This document shows, piece after piece, positions 1 to 20,952 of a stretch of DNA of 64,000 nucleotides (the stretch's first letter is position 1; each line of letters opens with the position of its first letter). A model generated the notes under the pieces. The model worked only from the letters and a program-made list of their open reading frames with translations. It made no database searches and was not told where the DNA came from. A program made the translations under genes and the position numbers. Origin of the DNA: Nereocystis luetkeana (Eukaryota; Sar; Phaeophyceae; Laminariales; Laminariaceae); contig JARUPZ010000003.1 of NCBI GenBank assembly GCA_031213475.1, positions 9,691,266-9,755,265 of the forward strand, given 5' to 3'.

Positions 1-242
1 TTCGAAGGGAGAAATGGAAGTACTAGTCGAGCATTACCGTAAGCTAGGAAGCCCACAGCCAACGAAACGTTCGACGCAGAATTCGAGAAGGAGGTCAACC
101 CGTGGGCAGAGGCGAACGTAGATACGTCAGAAGCGAAGACAGTGGTTCGGAAGGGTTACAGAGAGAGTTCACAAGGGAAGAGGTAAAAAAATGTGTACCT
201 AAACTTAAGAATAGAACGGCAGCAGGGGCAGACCAAATAGTG

Positions 243-588
243 CCGGTCGCCCCGGTGGTTCAAGTGGTTAACCTCGAATTCTACTTGTTTGAGTCCTGGG
301 TTCGAGCCCCAGGTGGGTCGAACAATTGACTTTATTTGCAAAAATCACAATCAAAAGGATTCAATTGTTGAGAGCGCCTTGCAGCGTGGGTAGGCACAAT
401 TCGATGCGAGTCGACGAGGGAAGAAAAGGCTGAAATCTTCTCGCGATAAAAATGAAGGCACGTACCGTAGCGGGAAGGGGGGAGAAGAGCCTGCTATGTG
501 ACCCCGGATCTGAGTTACGAGTGGGAAGGAGAGAGAGAAGAAGATGTGCGAAGATAATGAATGGGATGAGAAAACATAAAACAAAAAA
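243..588 (+). mobile_element. tRNA-derived SINE (family 1), copy A
   Basis: A tRNA-like head carries an A box (TGGTTCAAGTGG, about 255-266) and a B box (GGGTTCGAGCCCC). A roughly 270-bp body follows, nearly identical to the copy at 22034-22396, and it ends in an A-rich tail. Target-site duplications AAATAGTG (235-242) and AAATAGCG (589-596) flank it. It interrupts the LINE reading frame, so it is younger than the LINE insertion. Confidence 0.9.
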
Positions 589-942
589 AAATAGCGAATG
601 AATTTATGAAGTACGGGGGAGAAGGAATGCTTACCATGATGGTTATGTTGTATAACTGGATATGGAAAAACGAGTACGCACCTAGGAGGTGGAGAGAAGC
701 AGTAGTAGTAAACATATTCAAGAAAGGGGATTAGGCTGACCCGGGGAACTATAGAGGAACAACGCTACTGAGCACAGTAGGCAAAACATTTTGTAAGATT
801 TTGAACGATAGAATGGGAACGATGATGGAGAAGGAAGCCAAAATGAGCGAAGGGCAAGCAGGGTTTCGGCCAAACGGTAGCTGCGTAGACCATGTATACA
901 CCTTAGGTAAGATAATCCAAGGTAGGAAAGACGCGGGCCTGA

Positions 943-2441
943 GGGCCGTTTTCAACGACGCATATTTAGCAAAAACACTTGCTAAATTTCCAGAATAAGG
1001 ATTTTTTGTTTGCCAAAATAGTAAAAAACTTGCTAAAGTTTTTTCTGGATATTTCCGGTCTGCTTCCTTGGCAAGTTTGTAGAAAGTGATATTTGCTATT
1101 TTGAATTGCTATCTGAGCCCAACAACGCCAACACAAGGTTGTACAAACCAGACCACCCCACGACGCCCTACGCTTAAGTCGGTCTAACTTGTGTAGTAGA
1201 GGGAGACACGAAGGATACCCGGTAGCATTGATCACAGCGATGATAGGGCTGGCGACACTGGCCGTGAGCCCCGTGTGGATCCACCATGGGTGTCGTTTTG
1301 TGCGGGGTGCCAAAACAGAATCACAAACAGCATCCGCCCCAGCTTTTCCCAAGGGAATTTGGCCGCGCTGGAAGGACTGCCGATCTCTGAGGTACGTGGG
1401 CTGTGCCTGGAGTCCTTTCTGCGGCAGCATTTACTCCATGGAGAGCGTCGGCGTGCCGTCGGCTTCCTGCTGCTGCTGTAAGGTGTTTGAATAAAATCTG
1501 AGGGCGTTAGACTTATGCCAATGGGAAAGCGACGTATCAATACAAAGTTTGACTTTCAAAGATACCCTCCAAAAATATTTAGAACACGCTTCCTATAGGT
1601 TTAGAGAAACAAAAAGTTCCAAACTTTTGGGAAGCCCGAAAAAAACAAATCTGGGGCCGATGTTGGGCCAACATCGGCTTCAGAAAAACTCAGGCCGATC
1701 TTTGGTTCGAAGCGGCAAGATTCTGAGTCCTTGACAGACATCGATCGACAACGACTGCGTCATGAATTCTGAACCGAGTGCGCTCGTTAGGGGCTCCAAC
1801 CCACCCCAGGGTCACCGTCTTCACACCATGGCCGGTGTCATGTGGCGGGAGCTGACCAGGCGTATGATAACAAAACAAGTGGCCGCTGGTGTGCACGAAA
1901 CAGAAAACAAAAATTCTTCATCCGTCTCGAATGGCGAACACTTGGTTTTTTTTTCAGGTTTGGGAGGATACCGTAGGATGACGCCGGCAAGCTCTCGCCT
2001 CCTAGACCATGGATCCACCTGATATCTTCGAGGCCTTGATCTATATTCGTTGGCCTTGCCGGACACCGAGCGGGTTCGCAGTGGGCTGAGTTTATGTTGA
2101 GATCGAGCGTCGATCGTCGCACGAGCTGGTTTCTATCAGCGTGTCGACAATTTGCGACCAGAGAAAACAAATTGCGCCGCCTGCATCCGTTGGAGGGGGG
2201 GAAAAAAAGAAGAAAAAAAGTTTTTTTTTTTTTTCCCACAGCGGCGGTACGAGGAATTTTTCGGCTTTTCTTTGAAGGCAATATCTTTGAAACAAAACTT
2301 TTTAGACTTCCGCGTTCCCATTGGCATAGGTCTTGCGATGTGAACATTCGCCGAATATTGCCACATATGCAGCGTTTTACGATAGGTCATGGCAACTTGA
2401 CCGAATTTTTTGCTATTTTATTCGGTCGTCCCAAACGGCCC
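943..2441 (+). mobile_element. TIR DNA transposon (family O), copy 1, carrying a nested element
   Basis: The ends are GGGCCGTTT and its inverse. Without the nested element at 1516-2326 it is about 690 bp and matches an inverted copy at 25915-26565 along its length. It splits the LINE between the codons for KDAGL and QKAYD. It has no transposase ORF, so it is non-autonomous. The target-site duplication is unclear (TGA/TAA at the junctions). The superfamily is not assigned. Confidence 0.8.
1516..2326 (+). mobile_element. TIR DNA transposon (family I), copy 1, nested
   Basis: Terminal inverted repeats TGCCAATGGGAAAGCG and CGCGTTCCCATTGGCA are flanked by TA on both sides (1514-1515, 2327-2328). 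The 811 bp have no coding capacity that I recognise. A related copy lies inverted at 11592-12413. The host element continues across the insertion exactly as in the uninterrupted copy at 25.9-26.6 kb, so the nesting is direct. Confidence 0.85.
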
Positions 2442-2826
2442 TAAGAACGTTCTGTTTCTCTCCAAGTACAGAAGGCGTACGACACAGTATGTAGAAATGG
2501 ATTGTGGGAAAAACTGTGGGAAATAGGAATCAGGAGGAAATAGGCGGAGAATGACGAAAAAGATGGCGGAATGTGCGAGAAATGCTGTGATGCTGGACGG
2601 GGAAATATCGAAGTATGTTGATGTTTTACAAGGAGTTGCACAGGGCTGTACGATGCCACCTAACCTATTCAAGATATGTATTAACGACCTGATAGTAGCA
2701 GTCGAGCCAGCAAGGCAGGGAGTCCCGGTAGGGGAAGATGCGGTGTCGGGATTGATGTTTGAGGATGACTTCGTGGGGATATCAGAAACACCCGAACGAT
2801 TGCAGAAACAAATAGAGAAGGCGCTA

Positions 2827-2931
2827 TTACGGGGGACCATAGTTAATAGGACCTATGGTATACATAAAAGCGTACATATTCAAACATTTTTACTAACAAT
2901 ATTTGGTCCTATTAACTTTGGTCCCCCGTAA
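2827..2931. mobile_element. 105-bp palindromic MITE, copy M1
   Basis: The TIRs are TTACGGGGGACCATAGTTAA and its inverse, flanked by TA. It is inserted in the LINE frame between the codons for KAL and the next residues. Almost the whole length can fold back on itself. Confidence 0.9.
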
Positions 2932-4205
2932 TAATTACACTAGGAAATGGAGAGTACAGGTGTAACGAAGATAAGGTAAACCCGATAAATTTCAGTTGGA
3001 AGTGGGGAGAGGATGAATTGCCGATCGTAGACCAGTATACGTACCTTGGCGTAGAGATCCCCAGACTGCTCTTGGGATACACACATAGCAAAAGTAATAG
3101 GAAAAGGGGAAAGCGAACGTAGGCAAGATGGATGCGATCCTAACAGACTCGCACCTTGACACCAGGATTAAGAGATGTATCCTGATGAATGCGATAGTAC
3201 CAAAGCTAGGACATGCAGGAGAACTATGGCAAGAAAACGCGAAACTCGTAAAACAGTTGGAAACAGTACAGACGACAGCAGCTAAAAAAAAAATCCAAGA
3301 CGCTCACGTACGACTAGTAATACAGTATTAAGAGCAGAAGTGGGGATGCACCTACTCCAAGACAAATAGACATGAGAAAGTTGAAACGGCAATATAAAGT
3401 ACGAAACATGCCAAAAAAGAGGTTGCCAGCCATAGTTGATAGAACCGTACTGTATGGGAAAAAGTAACAAAAGGGCGAGCTGGAATAAGGTGGGATGGCG
3501 TAGTTGAGAAAGTATGGAAGGATAAAGGGGGAGCCAGGAAGAGGTGATGTCCGTCGGGAAGTTTGGGAGGTACAAGGCAGAAGTAGAAGAAAGGACAGAA
3601 AGAAGGGAAAGGCTAGCGCTACTAAACAACGTGGGATCGGGAAAAACACGAAAGAGGTATACGGGGGATTGAGGGGAGGAATAGGAATGAAAAAGTATCT
3701 GCACGGACCAATTGCCTTCGCGAAAACGCTGAAACTGCGATTTCGTGTAGGTGACCTGGACCTGCCAGAAAGAAGAAAGAGGTATACCAGTAGCCGGGAG
3801 GAGGAGGAGGAAGTAGATGCACACATGTGCCCGTGTGGCAAAGGAGTAGAGAGTAGAACTCACATAATAGGCGAATGTGACATATACATGGAGGAACGGA
3901 GTGTGTTAGAAGAGGAGATGAGGGAAATAGACGAATGTGACATGGAGGAGTTTGATACACCAGATAGCAACGAGAAAACGATCGCTAACTTGGGAGATAG
4001 ATGGTGGCCAAAGGCGGCTAAACAGGATGGGGATAAGATTAGCAAAAAGTTTCTATGAAATATATGGAAACAACGTAATGAGCGCCCCAAAGGTTGGAGG
4101 TGTCTCTATTAGGAGTAGGAACGGTGCTCCGTCTCGAAAGGGATGCGTGGTCAATGGTCAAATGACTAAGGCGAGCAACAAATGAATACGGCTTCCCCCC
4201 CCCTC

Positions 4206-4378
4206 CTGTAGGAAGGGGATAAGACTAGCAAAAAGTTTCCATGTAATATACAGAAACAACGTAACGAGCACCCAAACGTCGGAGGTGTCTCTATTAGGAG
4301 TGGGTACGGTGCTCCCTCTCGAAAGGAATGCGTGGTCGAAGGTCAAATGACTATTAATAAGGGAAGTGAAAAATGAGT
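4206..4378 (+). mobile_element. LINE 3'-end fragment
   Basis: A second copy of the LINE tail directly follows the first: the codons for the last ~45 residues, stop, then a C-rich run. Compared with the first copy it carries an extra TATTAA inside ATGAC-TA-TTAA-TA-AGG (4352-4359). Confidence 0.8.
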
Positions 4379-4401
4379 ACGCGCCCCGCGCCCCCCACTC
4401 C

Positions 4402-4620
4402 CTACTCCCTACCCCCCCTCCATGTTCTCGCCTGGTCGAAGCAGAGATGTCGAGCCTCCGCCGTCGCCGCCGCCTGCCGCACAGCCGCCGTAAGCTTGCC
4501 TCCCTCCAAGCCCTTCAGCGACACCCGGTGCACCATGGCGGGGCGCGTTAGCGTCTTCGGAGACGACGTAGAGGTGCCCCCCATCCCCATCCCCCCCCCG
4601 GTGGAAACGCCGCTCAATCC
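4402..4620 (-). CDS. Candidate 3'-terminal exon of the BAR-domain gene
   Basis: A GC-rich open stretch on the minus strand encodes a helical-looking segment (VHRVSLKGLEGGKLTAAVRQ, then AAATAEARHLCFDQ) and ends in a stop. It lies downstream of the last confident exon of the BAR gene, and its composition resembles the exons. A possible acceptor (CCACAG) precedes it, but the phase does not join directly to the exon ending at 5535, so an exon may be missing between them. It could equally be chance GC-rich sequence. Confidence 0.3.
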   Translation of the reverse strand, partial: GLSGVSTGGGMGMGGTSTSSPKTLTRPAMVHRVSLKGLEGGKLTAAVRQAAATAEARHLCFDQARTWRGGRE

Positions 4621-4679
4621 TGTGGCTTTCCTTGTCACTTCTACTGTCTCCTGTTATCATGCACCCATGCATAAGTGGA

Positions 4680-5060
4680 AGCGCGGGGGGGGGGGGAGGG
4701 GGCCGGCGGGGGAGGGGCGGGGGGGTGGTCGGTTACAATATCTGCGGTTTTGTATGTATGTACGGAAAGCATTCATGGAGGGGGGGGGGGGGATCAGATA
4801 CGTTGCCTCCGGTTCTCATGCGCATGAATAGGGGGGCGCGGGGCGGGGGAGGGGATCGGCGGGAGAGAGGGGTCGGGGTAGGTTTATGTTATATGCTGTT
4901 TTGATGCATGCACGGAAGGCATGCATGGAAGGGGGGAGTCAGTTACGTCGTCTCCTGTTCGCATGGCTGCATACATAGAACGGGGAGTCGGGGTGGGGGC
5001 AGGGGGTTGGATGCGCCTCACTTTATCTGTGATGTGTCTTGTAAAACGCCTTCATGGAGG
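4680..5060. repeat. G-rich degenerate repeat
   Basis: Poly-G tracts alternate with short blocks containing ATGCATGGA and CACGGAAGGCATGCATGG-like strings in tandem. There is no coding support. Confidence 0.5.
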
Positions 5061-5061
5061 G

Positions 5062-5137
5062 CGGGGAGGGGGGGCGTACTCGTTTGCTGCTTGCTTTAGT
5101 CATGAACCCATTAACCACGAATCCCTTCCGAGACGGG
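5062..5137 (-). mobile_element. LINE 3'-end fragment
   Basis: The reverse complement of the LINE tail, abutting poly-G (poly-C on its own strand). It is joined through a poly-G tract to the poly(C)-ended repeat at 5138-5420. Confidence 0.7.
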
Positions 5138-5420
5138 CGGGGAGGGGGGGGGGGGGGGGGGTGATACTCGACAGCAGAGATGTACTCGATCTCGTGCATG
5201 GCCGTAGTCGTATGACCATAGACCCTGGCACCCCTACAACGCCGGGACGGAGCATGTCGGGTTTTCACCGACCAGACAGACATTGCTTGCACCAAGCGCG
5301 AAGCGCTGTGAGATGTCCAGCGAGTCGCTTGGGGGGTGAGCTGCAATCTACTAAGAATCGCTTGTGAGGTGGACTTGCATATGGATGACAGCTTCAATTT
5401 TATTTTCCGGTGTGTAGCCA
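5138..5420 (-). mobile_element. Poly(C)-ended repeat, 5'-truncated copy
   Basis: On the minus strand this is the 3' half of a family seen full length at 13145-13691, 14113-14653 and 16605-17150. It ends in a C tract (G tract at about 5141-5160 on the plus strand). It has no coding capacity. Confidence 0.75.
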
Positions 5421-5534
5421 TTGGGCGGTGGCGGTAAAGTGAAGCCCAGTGAGGTTAACTAAACAAAATGAAAGTACCGTGGGCAAAATTTTGGTAATAG
5501 TAAATAAAACGAGCGGGCGGGGGGGGGGGCTGAC

Positions 5535-15242
<9,708 letters not shown>

Positions 15243-15335
15243 CTAGTGTCGATGTTGTTGTTCCGTTTCGATTTCGATTTCGGTTTCGGTTTCGTTTTTT
15301 TTTTTTTAATATGTTCCGTTCCATTTATTAGGTGT

Positions 15336-15380
15336 GGTTTGGTTTGGTTTGGTTTGGTTTGGTTTGGTTTGGTTTGGTTT
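15336..15380. repeat. (GGTTT)n microsatellite
   Basis: Nine perfect 5-bp units in non-coding DNA. Confidence 0.95.
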
Positions 15381-15654
15381 GGATTGTGTTGTTTTTGGTT
15401 AGGTTTAGGAGGGACGGAGGCACGTAGGGAGGGAGCAAGGGAGGGAGCAAGGGAGGGAGGGAGGGGGGGGGGGTGGGAGGGAGGGAGGAACGGTGGGAGA
15501 GAGGCAGGATGGATATGCCACGTGAAAAAGAAAGCCTGAATGGAGTACGATGTAGCAGTGGCAGGTGTTTCATGCACTATCATGCATTTCAAGCTCTTTG
15601 GAGGCTTGGGGGCTGAGCAGGGATGACGACCGAATCACGTTAACCATAACTGCA

Positions 15655-16265
15655 GCCTCATCGACCATCTGGCAATGCTCTCGGGGCCCACCAACAACCT
15701 ATCAACGTTACGAGGGCTTACCAACCATTTACTGCATCAAAAATTCTCGGGGCCTATCAGCCATCAATCAAAACTATTTGGGCTTACCAACCATCCGTCA
15801 CTATCGTCGGGGGCTATCAGACATTAATCAAATATATATATATCGGGGCTTACCAACCATCTGTCAATACTGCCCGGGCGTATTTACGACCATCTATCAA
15901 TAACATCGGGTCACACGAACCAACCGTCAAAGGTATCGGGGCATACCAACCATCTGCCACTAGTGCCGGGGCTTATCTACCATCACCTATCCATCAAACT
16001 ATCATCCGTGTCGAGGTCTATCAACCATTTATCAATCCTATCAGGGAGCACCAACCATACACGCGTCAACGTTGCCCGGTCTCACCAGCCATCTCTCAGT
16101 ATTTTCAGGGCTTCCCAACCATCTGGCAATACTTCGGGGTCATCATTACAATGGGGGCTCACCAACCATCCGTCAATGAAATCCGGGCTTACCAAACATC
16201 TACACACCGTTACGGTCGGTGGCTTATCACCCACTTATCAATATCGGGGAGGCTGATTGACCATC
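15655..16265 (+). repeat. Tandem repeat, ~33-37 bp unit, about 17 copies
   Basis: Units contain CGGGGCTTACCAACCATC-like sequence with variable spacers. An apparent RGLPTI repeat peptide arises only because the unit is open in one frame. I see no start, splice or family support for a protein. Confidence 0.85.
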
Positions 16266-16604
16266 TGTATACCACGTTCGTCGACGGCTGGTGGGTGTAT
16301 GTATAGTTGTACCGATTTATTGCCGATGGTCGTTACTCTTATCGTCTTTGGGCTGTTCCAGACTTCAAAACGTCAACGGTTGGGGCAGGGGCCACGCGCG
16401 CTACCATATCGGTCGGAATAGAAAACAAGCTACTGTAGCGAGTTGGGGATTTTAGACAGAAGAGGAACAAACAAGTTCTCTATTCAGTTTTTTTTCTTCT
16501 CTTCGATTTTAATAACGCCCCCCCCCCCCCCCCCCCCCGCACTGTCCGGGGCTCAAAATAAAAGTGGGGGTATCGTTTTTTTTTTTCGTGTACCCTTGGC
16601 TGGG

Positions 16605-17150
16605 GGGGGGGGGGTGGGGGGGGTGTACTTGATAGGAGAGATGTACTCGATCTCATGCATGGCCGTAGTCGTATGACCCTAGACCCTCGCATCCCTACAA
16701 TGCCGAGACGGAGCATGTCGGGTTTTCACCGACCAGGCAGACATTGCTTGCACCAAGCGCGAAGCGCCGTGAGGTGTCTGGCGAGTCGCATGAAGAGTGA
16801 GCTGCATTCTACTAAGAACCGCTTTTGAGGCGCACTTGCATATGGACGACAGCTTCGATGAGTTGATTTAATTTCCGGTGTAGGCATTTCCAGAGACAGC
16901 AATGGGAGTACTACGTAACTGCCTCTTGGGTGCCTTACCTTGAACACTACGTGATACGATCAATTCCTTTGTGCGGAGTAAATGCTCTTTACCTCGCATA
17001 AATGATGTAACTCGACAACCAGCTGTGGGCGACCGCCAAAAAAAAAAACAAAAAAAAACGGTACCCTGGTTGTCTAGCTCACGTAGTGAGCGGCATGTTT
17101 TACAGTGTCGTTGCCAACCGATGCCAACCCAACCTATATAAAACAGGGGG
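16605..17150 (-). mobile_element. Poly(C)-ended repeat, full-length copy 3
   Basis: Inverted copy. The C tract (G tract on plus, about 16602-16622) is at the low-coordinate end and the 5' end is near 17150 next to another short G run. It serves as the reference length for judging insertions in copies 1 and 2. Confidence 0.8.
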
Positions 17151-17254
17151 GGTTCAAATTTTCTCAGCTGACCGAACAAAACGTCATCGAATTGTACACC
17201 TTGCTTGGGTCGCCCCACGCCCAAACGCCTCCGAAAAAGGAAACCTTGCAGTAC

Positions 17255-17530
17255 CGCAAAGAGCCGTTGAGTTCGCACAGATGTGCGTGCGATCGTTTTG
17301 AAGCACCCGATTGTCCCAATAATGCCGAACAAACTACCCTCGGGTAAGAGTTGTTCGCAAAAAAAAAACTGGGCTGGTCGAGGGAGAGCCTTTTTTCCCG
17401 AAATTAAAGTAATGTTCGACATTAATTAGAAACCTTTCACCGTTGGGTAAGAGGGGAAACGAGGCGCTGCTGAAAAATAAAACCGATCGCAACGCTGCTG
17501 TGCGAACTCAACGGCTCTTCACGGTATAGG
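17255..17530. repeat. Inverted repeat with ~45-bp arms
   Basis: An arm at about 17255-17305 (AAGAGCCGTTGAGTTCGCAC) recurs inverted at about 17480-17525 (GTGCGAACTCAACGGCTCTT) around a ~180-bp loop. It is probably a TIR element; no second copy was seen. Confidence 0.6.
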
Positions 17531-17784
17531 CCCGTTCTTTTTCTCTTTCTTCCATTTTTTTTTAGGTTTTGCGCAGGCTAAAATTCCAACTACAGCAGTA
17601 AACCCACATTACGGGTGTGGGGGACAAAACTATGAATACCTGGAATTTCGTACGTATTGCAGGATGTGTGTGCGTTTTAGCAGTGGAGGCATTCAGTGCC
17701 GCCCGGTTTTCACGCTTCGCGCTTCGCCCCTTCACGATATCGGACCGCTCGTACACAAAAACACATGGTGCATCGGAAAGACAG

Positions 17785-18060
17785 GTCATGACCTATCTAT
17801 CTACTGCAGATCATCTACAGATCATCTAGATCATCTACAGTAGTTCCTCGCCTACCGCCTCGAGAGGTTGTGCAGGATCTGCACATGAATAGTAGAGATC
17901 TAACCCAGGAAGCATGTGCCACTGACGGATGATAGAGAAGGTAGATAAGGTAGTGCAGACGATACGGGTCTCATCCGGCAAACATGAGCTACTACTGTAC
18001 TCGTACATACTGTAGATCATACCGGACCCGGAATAGATCTGTCTCAAAATATCTAGATCG
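17785..18060 (+). repeat. AGATCAT-rich interspersed repeat, copy 2
   Basis: Shares the TCTACAGTAGTTCCTCGCCT block and the GCAGGATCTG and GATACGGGTC blocks with copy 1. Confidence 0.7.
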
Positions 18061-18119
18061 TAAAGTGGGAAACGATGGTCCGTCTACAACAAGGTGTGAA
18101 AACTTTAAAACAAGTACTA

Positions 18120-18224
18120 TTAGGGGGGACCATAATAAAAAGAACAAAATATTGTTAGTAAAAATAGTGAAATACATAGGTTTTTGTGTGCACCGTAGGT
18201 TCTACTAAATATGGTCCCCCATAA
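18120..18224. mobile_element. 105-bp MITE, copy M4
   Basis: 105 bp between TA dinucleotides. The left TIR reads TTAGGGGGGACC. Confidence 0.85.
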
Positions 18225-18337
18225 TATCAGGTATGTATGTGTGAACATACACCTGGTACACGTCAGCCGTGACTTCGACCGATTGGGAAACTGAAGAGTT
18301 CCGGAGAACCCCCCCCCGACACACCAGGGACGCAGCA

Positions 18338-18366
18338 GTCAGTCAGTCAGTCAGTCAGTCAGTCAG
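18338..18366. repeat. (CAGT)n microsatellite
   Basis: Seven tetranucleotide units. Confidence 0.9.
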
Positions 18367-18594
18367 ATGACCAAAACAAAAGTGGGGGATCGCTCACATA
18401 TAGTATGTGTCCTTGAAGAAAGTTCCGAAAAAATTCCAAGGAGAATACACCAGTACATCGATCGAAAAAGCACGGTCTGAAAAACCGTCCTCAATAACAG
18501 ACGTGTCAATGAAACAACAACGCATGGGCGCGCAGTACTTTTGAATTCCACACCTTAAGAGAGAGAGGGATCATCGATCCCCACTTAATGATCT

Positions 18595-18850
18595 ACGGTA
18601 GACCTTTCAAGGCAGACAGATAGATCTATTCTCTCGCTCTTGTATGATCTGCATGATCTATTAAAAGCTCGTGTTTCCCTTGTGGGACACGCGTAAAAAA
18701 TCTGCATGATCTACCTATTGTAGCACGCGTTTCCGGTGGGTTGAATCTGTACTACCGCAGATCCTGCACACAACCTCTCACGGCGGCAGGTGAGGAACTA
18801 CTGTAGATCATGATCCGTCCCGAGGTGGTGGGGTAGATCATGGTCTGCCC
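18595..18850 (-). repeat. AGATCAT-rich interspersed repeat, copy 3 (inverted)
   Basis: The reverse complement of the family at 12520 and 17785, including CAGATCCTGCACACAACCTC. Confidence 0.7.
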
Positions 18851-18910
18851 CGACTCGTACAATAATATCTTGCTGCGCGTACTTATCGAAGTACTGTAGT
18901 CCGACTACTA

Positions 18911-19015
18911 TCACGGGGGATCACATTAAATAGGACCTATGGTATGCTAAAAAAACTACATATTTTACTATTTTTACTCAAAATATTTGGTCCTATTTAC
19001 TATGGCCCCCCGTAA
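18911..19015. mobile_element. 105-bp MITE, copy M5
   Basis: 105 bp, left end TCACGGGGG, right end CCCCCCGTAA, TA on both sides. Confidence 0.85.
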
Positions 19016-19294
19016 TACCACTGCTTCTACTACTACCACCCCCATTCAAACCTTATCACACGGGTTGATAAGATAACCCCCCCCCCCCCCTGGGATGAAG
19101 CCAATTCCCTCTGAAACCAGGGGGGGAAGGAGGCAAAACAACGAAAACGGTGGTGCCTTTCGAGATATCTCGTCGAGAGCGTTTCATAGATATAGCAGAC
19201 GCATGCACTGCTCGGGCGTTTGCACGCCCCGCCCCCCGTTGTCCAAGAAAATCCGGGTTAAAGTTTTGTACGGGGGGGGGTGGGTTATCTCATC

Positions 19295-19695
19295 ACCCGT
19301 GTGATACGGTGTGTTACATCATCTCGCGTGCTGTATATACGGTGTTATCATATCACAGGTGTGGTGATATCTTACCACCCGTGTGATACGGTGTTACATT
19401 ATCACCCCTGTGATACGGTGTTATTTTATCACCCGTGTGATACGGTGTGATCTTACCACCCGTGTGATACGGTGTTACATTATCACCCCTGCGATACGGT
19501 GTTATGTTATCACCCGTGTGATACGGTGTTATCTTATCACCCGTGTGATACGGTGTGATCTTATCGCCCGTGTGATACGGTGGTGTGTTCTCTTATCACA
19601 CGTGTCCTATGGTGTGATATCTCATCATCCGTGTGATACGGTGTGTTATCTTATCACCCCTGTTGTACGGTGTTCTCTTATCGCGTGTGTTGTAC
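19295..19695. repeat. Tandem repeat, ~26-29 bp unit
   Basis: Units of GTGTGATACGGTGTTATC plus TTATCACCC, about 14 copies, degenerating to the right. Confidence 0.85.
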
Positions 19696-20135
19696 GTTCA
19701 CTGGTTCCCAGAAGCAAAGATGCCACATTCATATTTTGCGGGAGCGCGTCAAGGCTTCTACTGCCTTGTCACAACGACCTTGTGTTATACTATGGGGGCG
19801 TACTTGACTAGTTTCATGTCGAGTGTAGGGAGGCGGTTAGCCAAGAGGGGTCAAACCGCGCTCTCCTCTACGACGCTAATATTTGCCCGGCAGCCTCGCC
19901 AGCAGCCGGAAAATGAATCTGATCGGGTGGGCGGGAACATCACTGCAATCGTCACAAATCAGATTTTAAGGTTGCCGTTTCATGGAGGGTGAGTGCCCCA
20001 TACAGCCTTTTTTTTCACACGCTCCTTACTTTATACAGCGCCCCTCTTTCGAAGACAATGTGCGACAGTAAAAAACAACCCTCCACGTGACAATACAAAA
20101 CAGCAGCATAGGCCTACAAGAAAAGAAAGAGCCTA

Positions 20136-20222
20136 CTACGGGGGGCCATAGTAAATGGGATCAAATATTGTAAGCAAACATAGCAAAATAGAAAGGTTTT
20201 TGTGCATACCGTAGGTCCTACT
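20136..20222. mobile_element. 105-bp MITE, copy M6, 3'-truncated
   Basis: Matches the family up to CCGTAGGTCCTAC, then changes to unrelated sequence. Confidence 0.75.
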
Positions 20223-20827
20223 TTTAAGAACATTGGGCCCGCTTTTTTTTTCTCAAGGCGCTCAAAAAGCTTGGTTTCACAAACCGTGTTCAGCGACGAG
20301 CGCAACGCCAAATCCAATATCATACAGCAGTCAAACATCAAGGTTGAACAAGGGTGGCCTCGAAATAAGATTCTACAGGCCGGCTCAGATCAACCAAGTG
20401 TCTCTTCTTGGCGGACCCATACTGCATACAAACCTGACCAGGACTGCTCTAAGCCCCGTCCGAAGGATGACATGAATACCAAACGTACCTCACATTCCCG
20501 GTCAGAGAGGGATTGCGTCTCTCTTTTGGAAAAAATCAATGAATGATGACCCCCGTCTGTCCTTTACACACGAGTAAAAAGGCCTCCGTTCCTCCTTTAA
20601 TATAATAACGCCGTATATATATATATATATATTGATATTTCAACTTTCTGACGTGTCTATAGGCCTGGGGCGTGGTACCCCACGACGACACATTCGTCAC
20701 CGCTGTGGCATGTGGGATTCCGGGGGGGGGGGGAGGGGGGCGGGGGACGGTGATTTTTTTGTCTGATGTCGTAAGACAAACGAGCGAAAGCTGAGCGGGC
20801 GAGATTGCCCGCGGTCTCCCTTATACG

Positions 20828-20952
20828 TAGCATTTGCAAAGTGAAAGTTCCTTGGTCCATTTCCGTCCAAGTTCTCCCCCGTGGTTAGACTGGTCTCGTA
20901 TTTCGCCGAGAGCTTGCCCACATCTCGTAGCACCATCAAGAAATTAAACGTC
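20828..20952 (-). CDS. Candidate isolated exon
   Basis: A minus-strand open stretch reads LTFNFLMVLRDVGKLSAKYE then TSLTTGENLDGNG, between a possible acceptor (GTCACAG) and donor (GTATAAG). Codon use looks coding. It could be an upstream exon of the BAR gene or of an unseen gene, or chance. No family match is claimed. Confidence 0.25.

Larger units (their letters stand above)
597..4185 (+). pseudogene. LINE reverse transcriptase, broken ORF
   Basis: Order of remains: the upstream part of the RT domain (640-735, ending in an in-frame stop at 732-734), the fingers/palm piece with GQAGFRPNGSCVDH (801-940), the palm piece with QKAYDT (2460-2490) and GVAQGCTMPPNLFKICINDL (about 2632-2691), and the catalytic box near 2750-2775. 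That box reads LMFEDDFVGI where active families have F/Y-A-D-D. The thumb and C-terminal region follows (3000-4185). It ends in a zinc-binding motif, CPCGKGVESRTHIIGEC (about 3829-3879), like the C-terminal finger of many LINE RTs. Several frameshifts separate the blocks around 2980-3500. The altered catalytic box, stops and insertions make it non-functional. The family assignment is secure; the clade is not determined. Confidence 0.85.
1..4203 (+). mobile_element. LINE-type non-LTR retrotransposon, decayed and interrupted
   Basis: The element survives in four blocks (1-242, 597-942, 2442-2826, 2932-4203) that read as one reverse transcriptase polyprotein once the insertions are set aside. 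The insertions are a SINE at 243-588, a 1.5-kb DNA transposon at 943-2441 and a MITE at 2827-2931. The left end lies outside the window. The right end is a stop at 4183-4185, a short linker and a C-rich run to 4203. LINEs copy themselves by target-primed reverse transcription. The C-rich end in place of poly(A) is unusual, and it recurs at the ends of other copies of this tail. In-frame stops and frameshifts show this copy is dead. Confidence 0.85.

Noticed and set aside
246..310. Functional tRNA genes at SINE heads (246-310, 22038-22105, 56425-56511)
   Set aside because: A and B boxes are present but no clean cloverleaf; each continues into a repeated body with an A-rich tail, so they are SINEs.
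15336..15380. (GGTTT)n as telomeric repeat
   Set aside because: Only 45 bp, internal, and not the TTTAGGG or TTAGGG type.
19295..19695. CRISPR-like array
   Set aside because: Units are contiguous and degenerate with no unique spacers, and the genome is eukaryotic.
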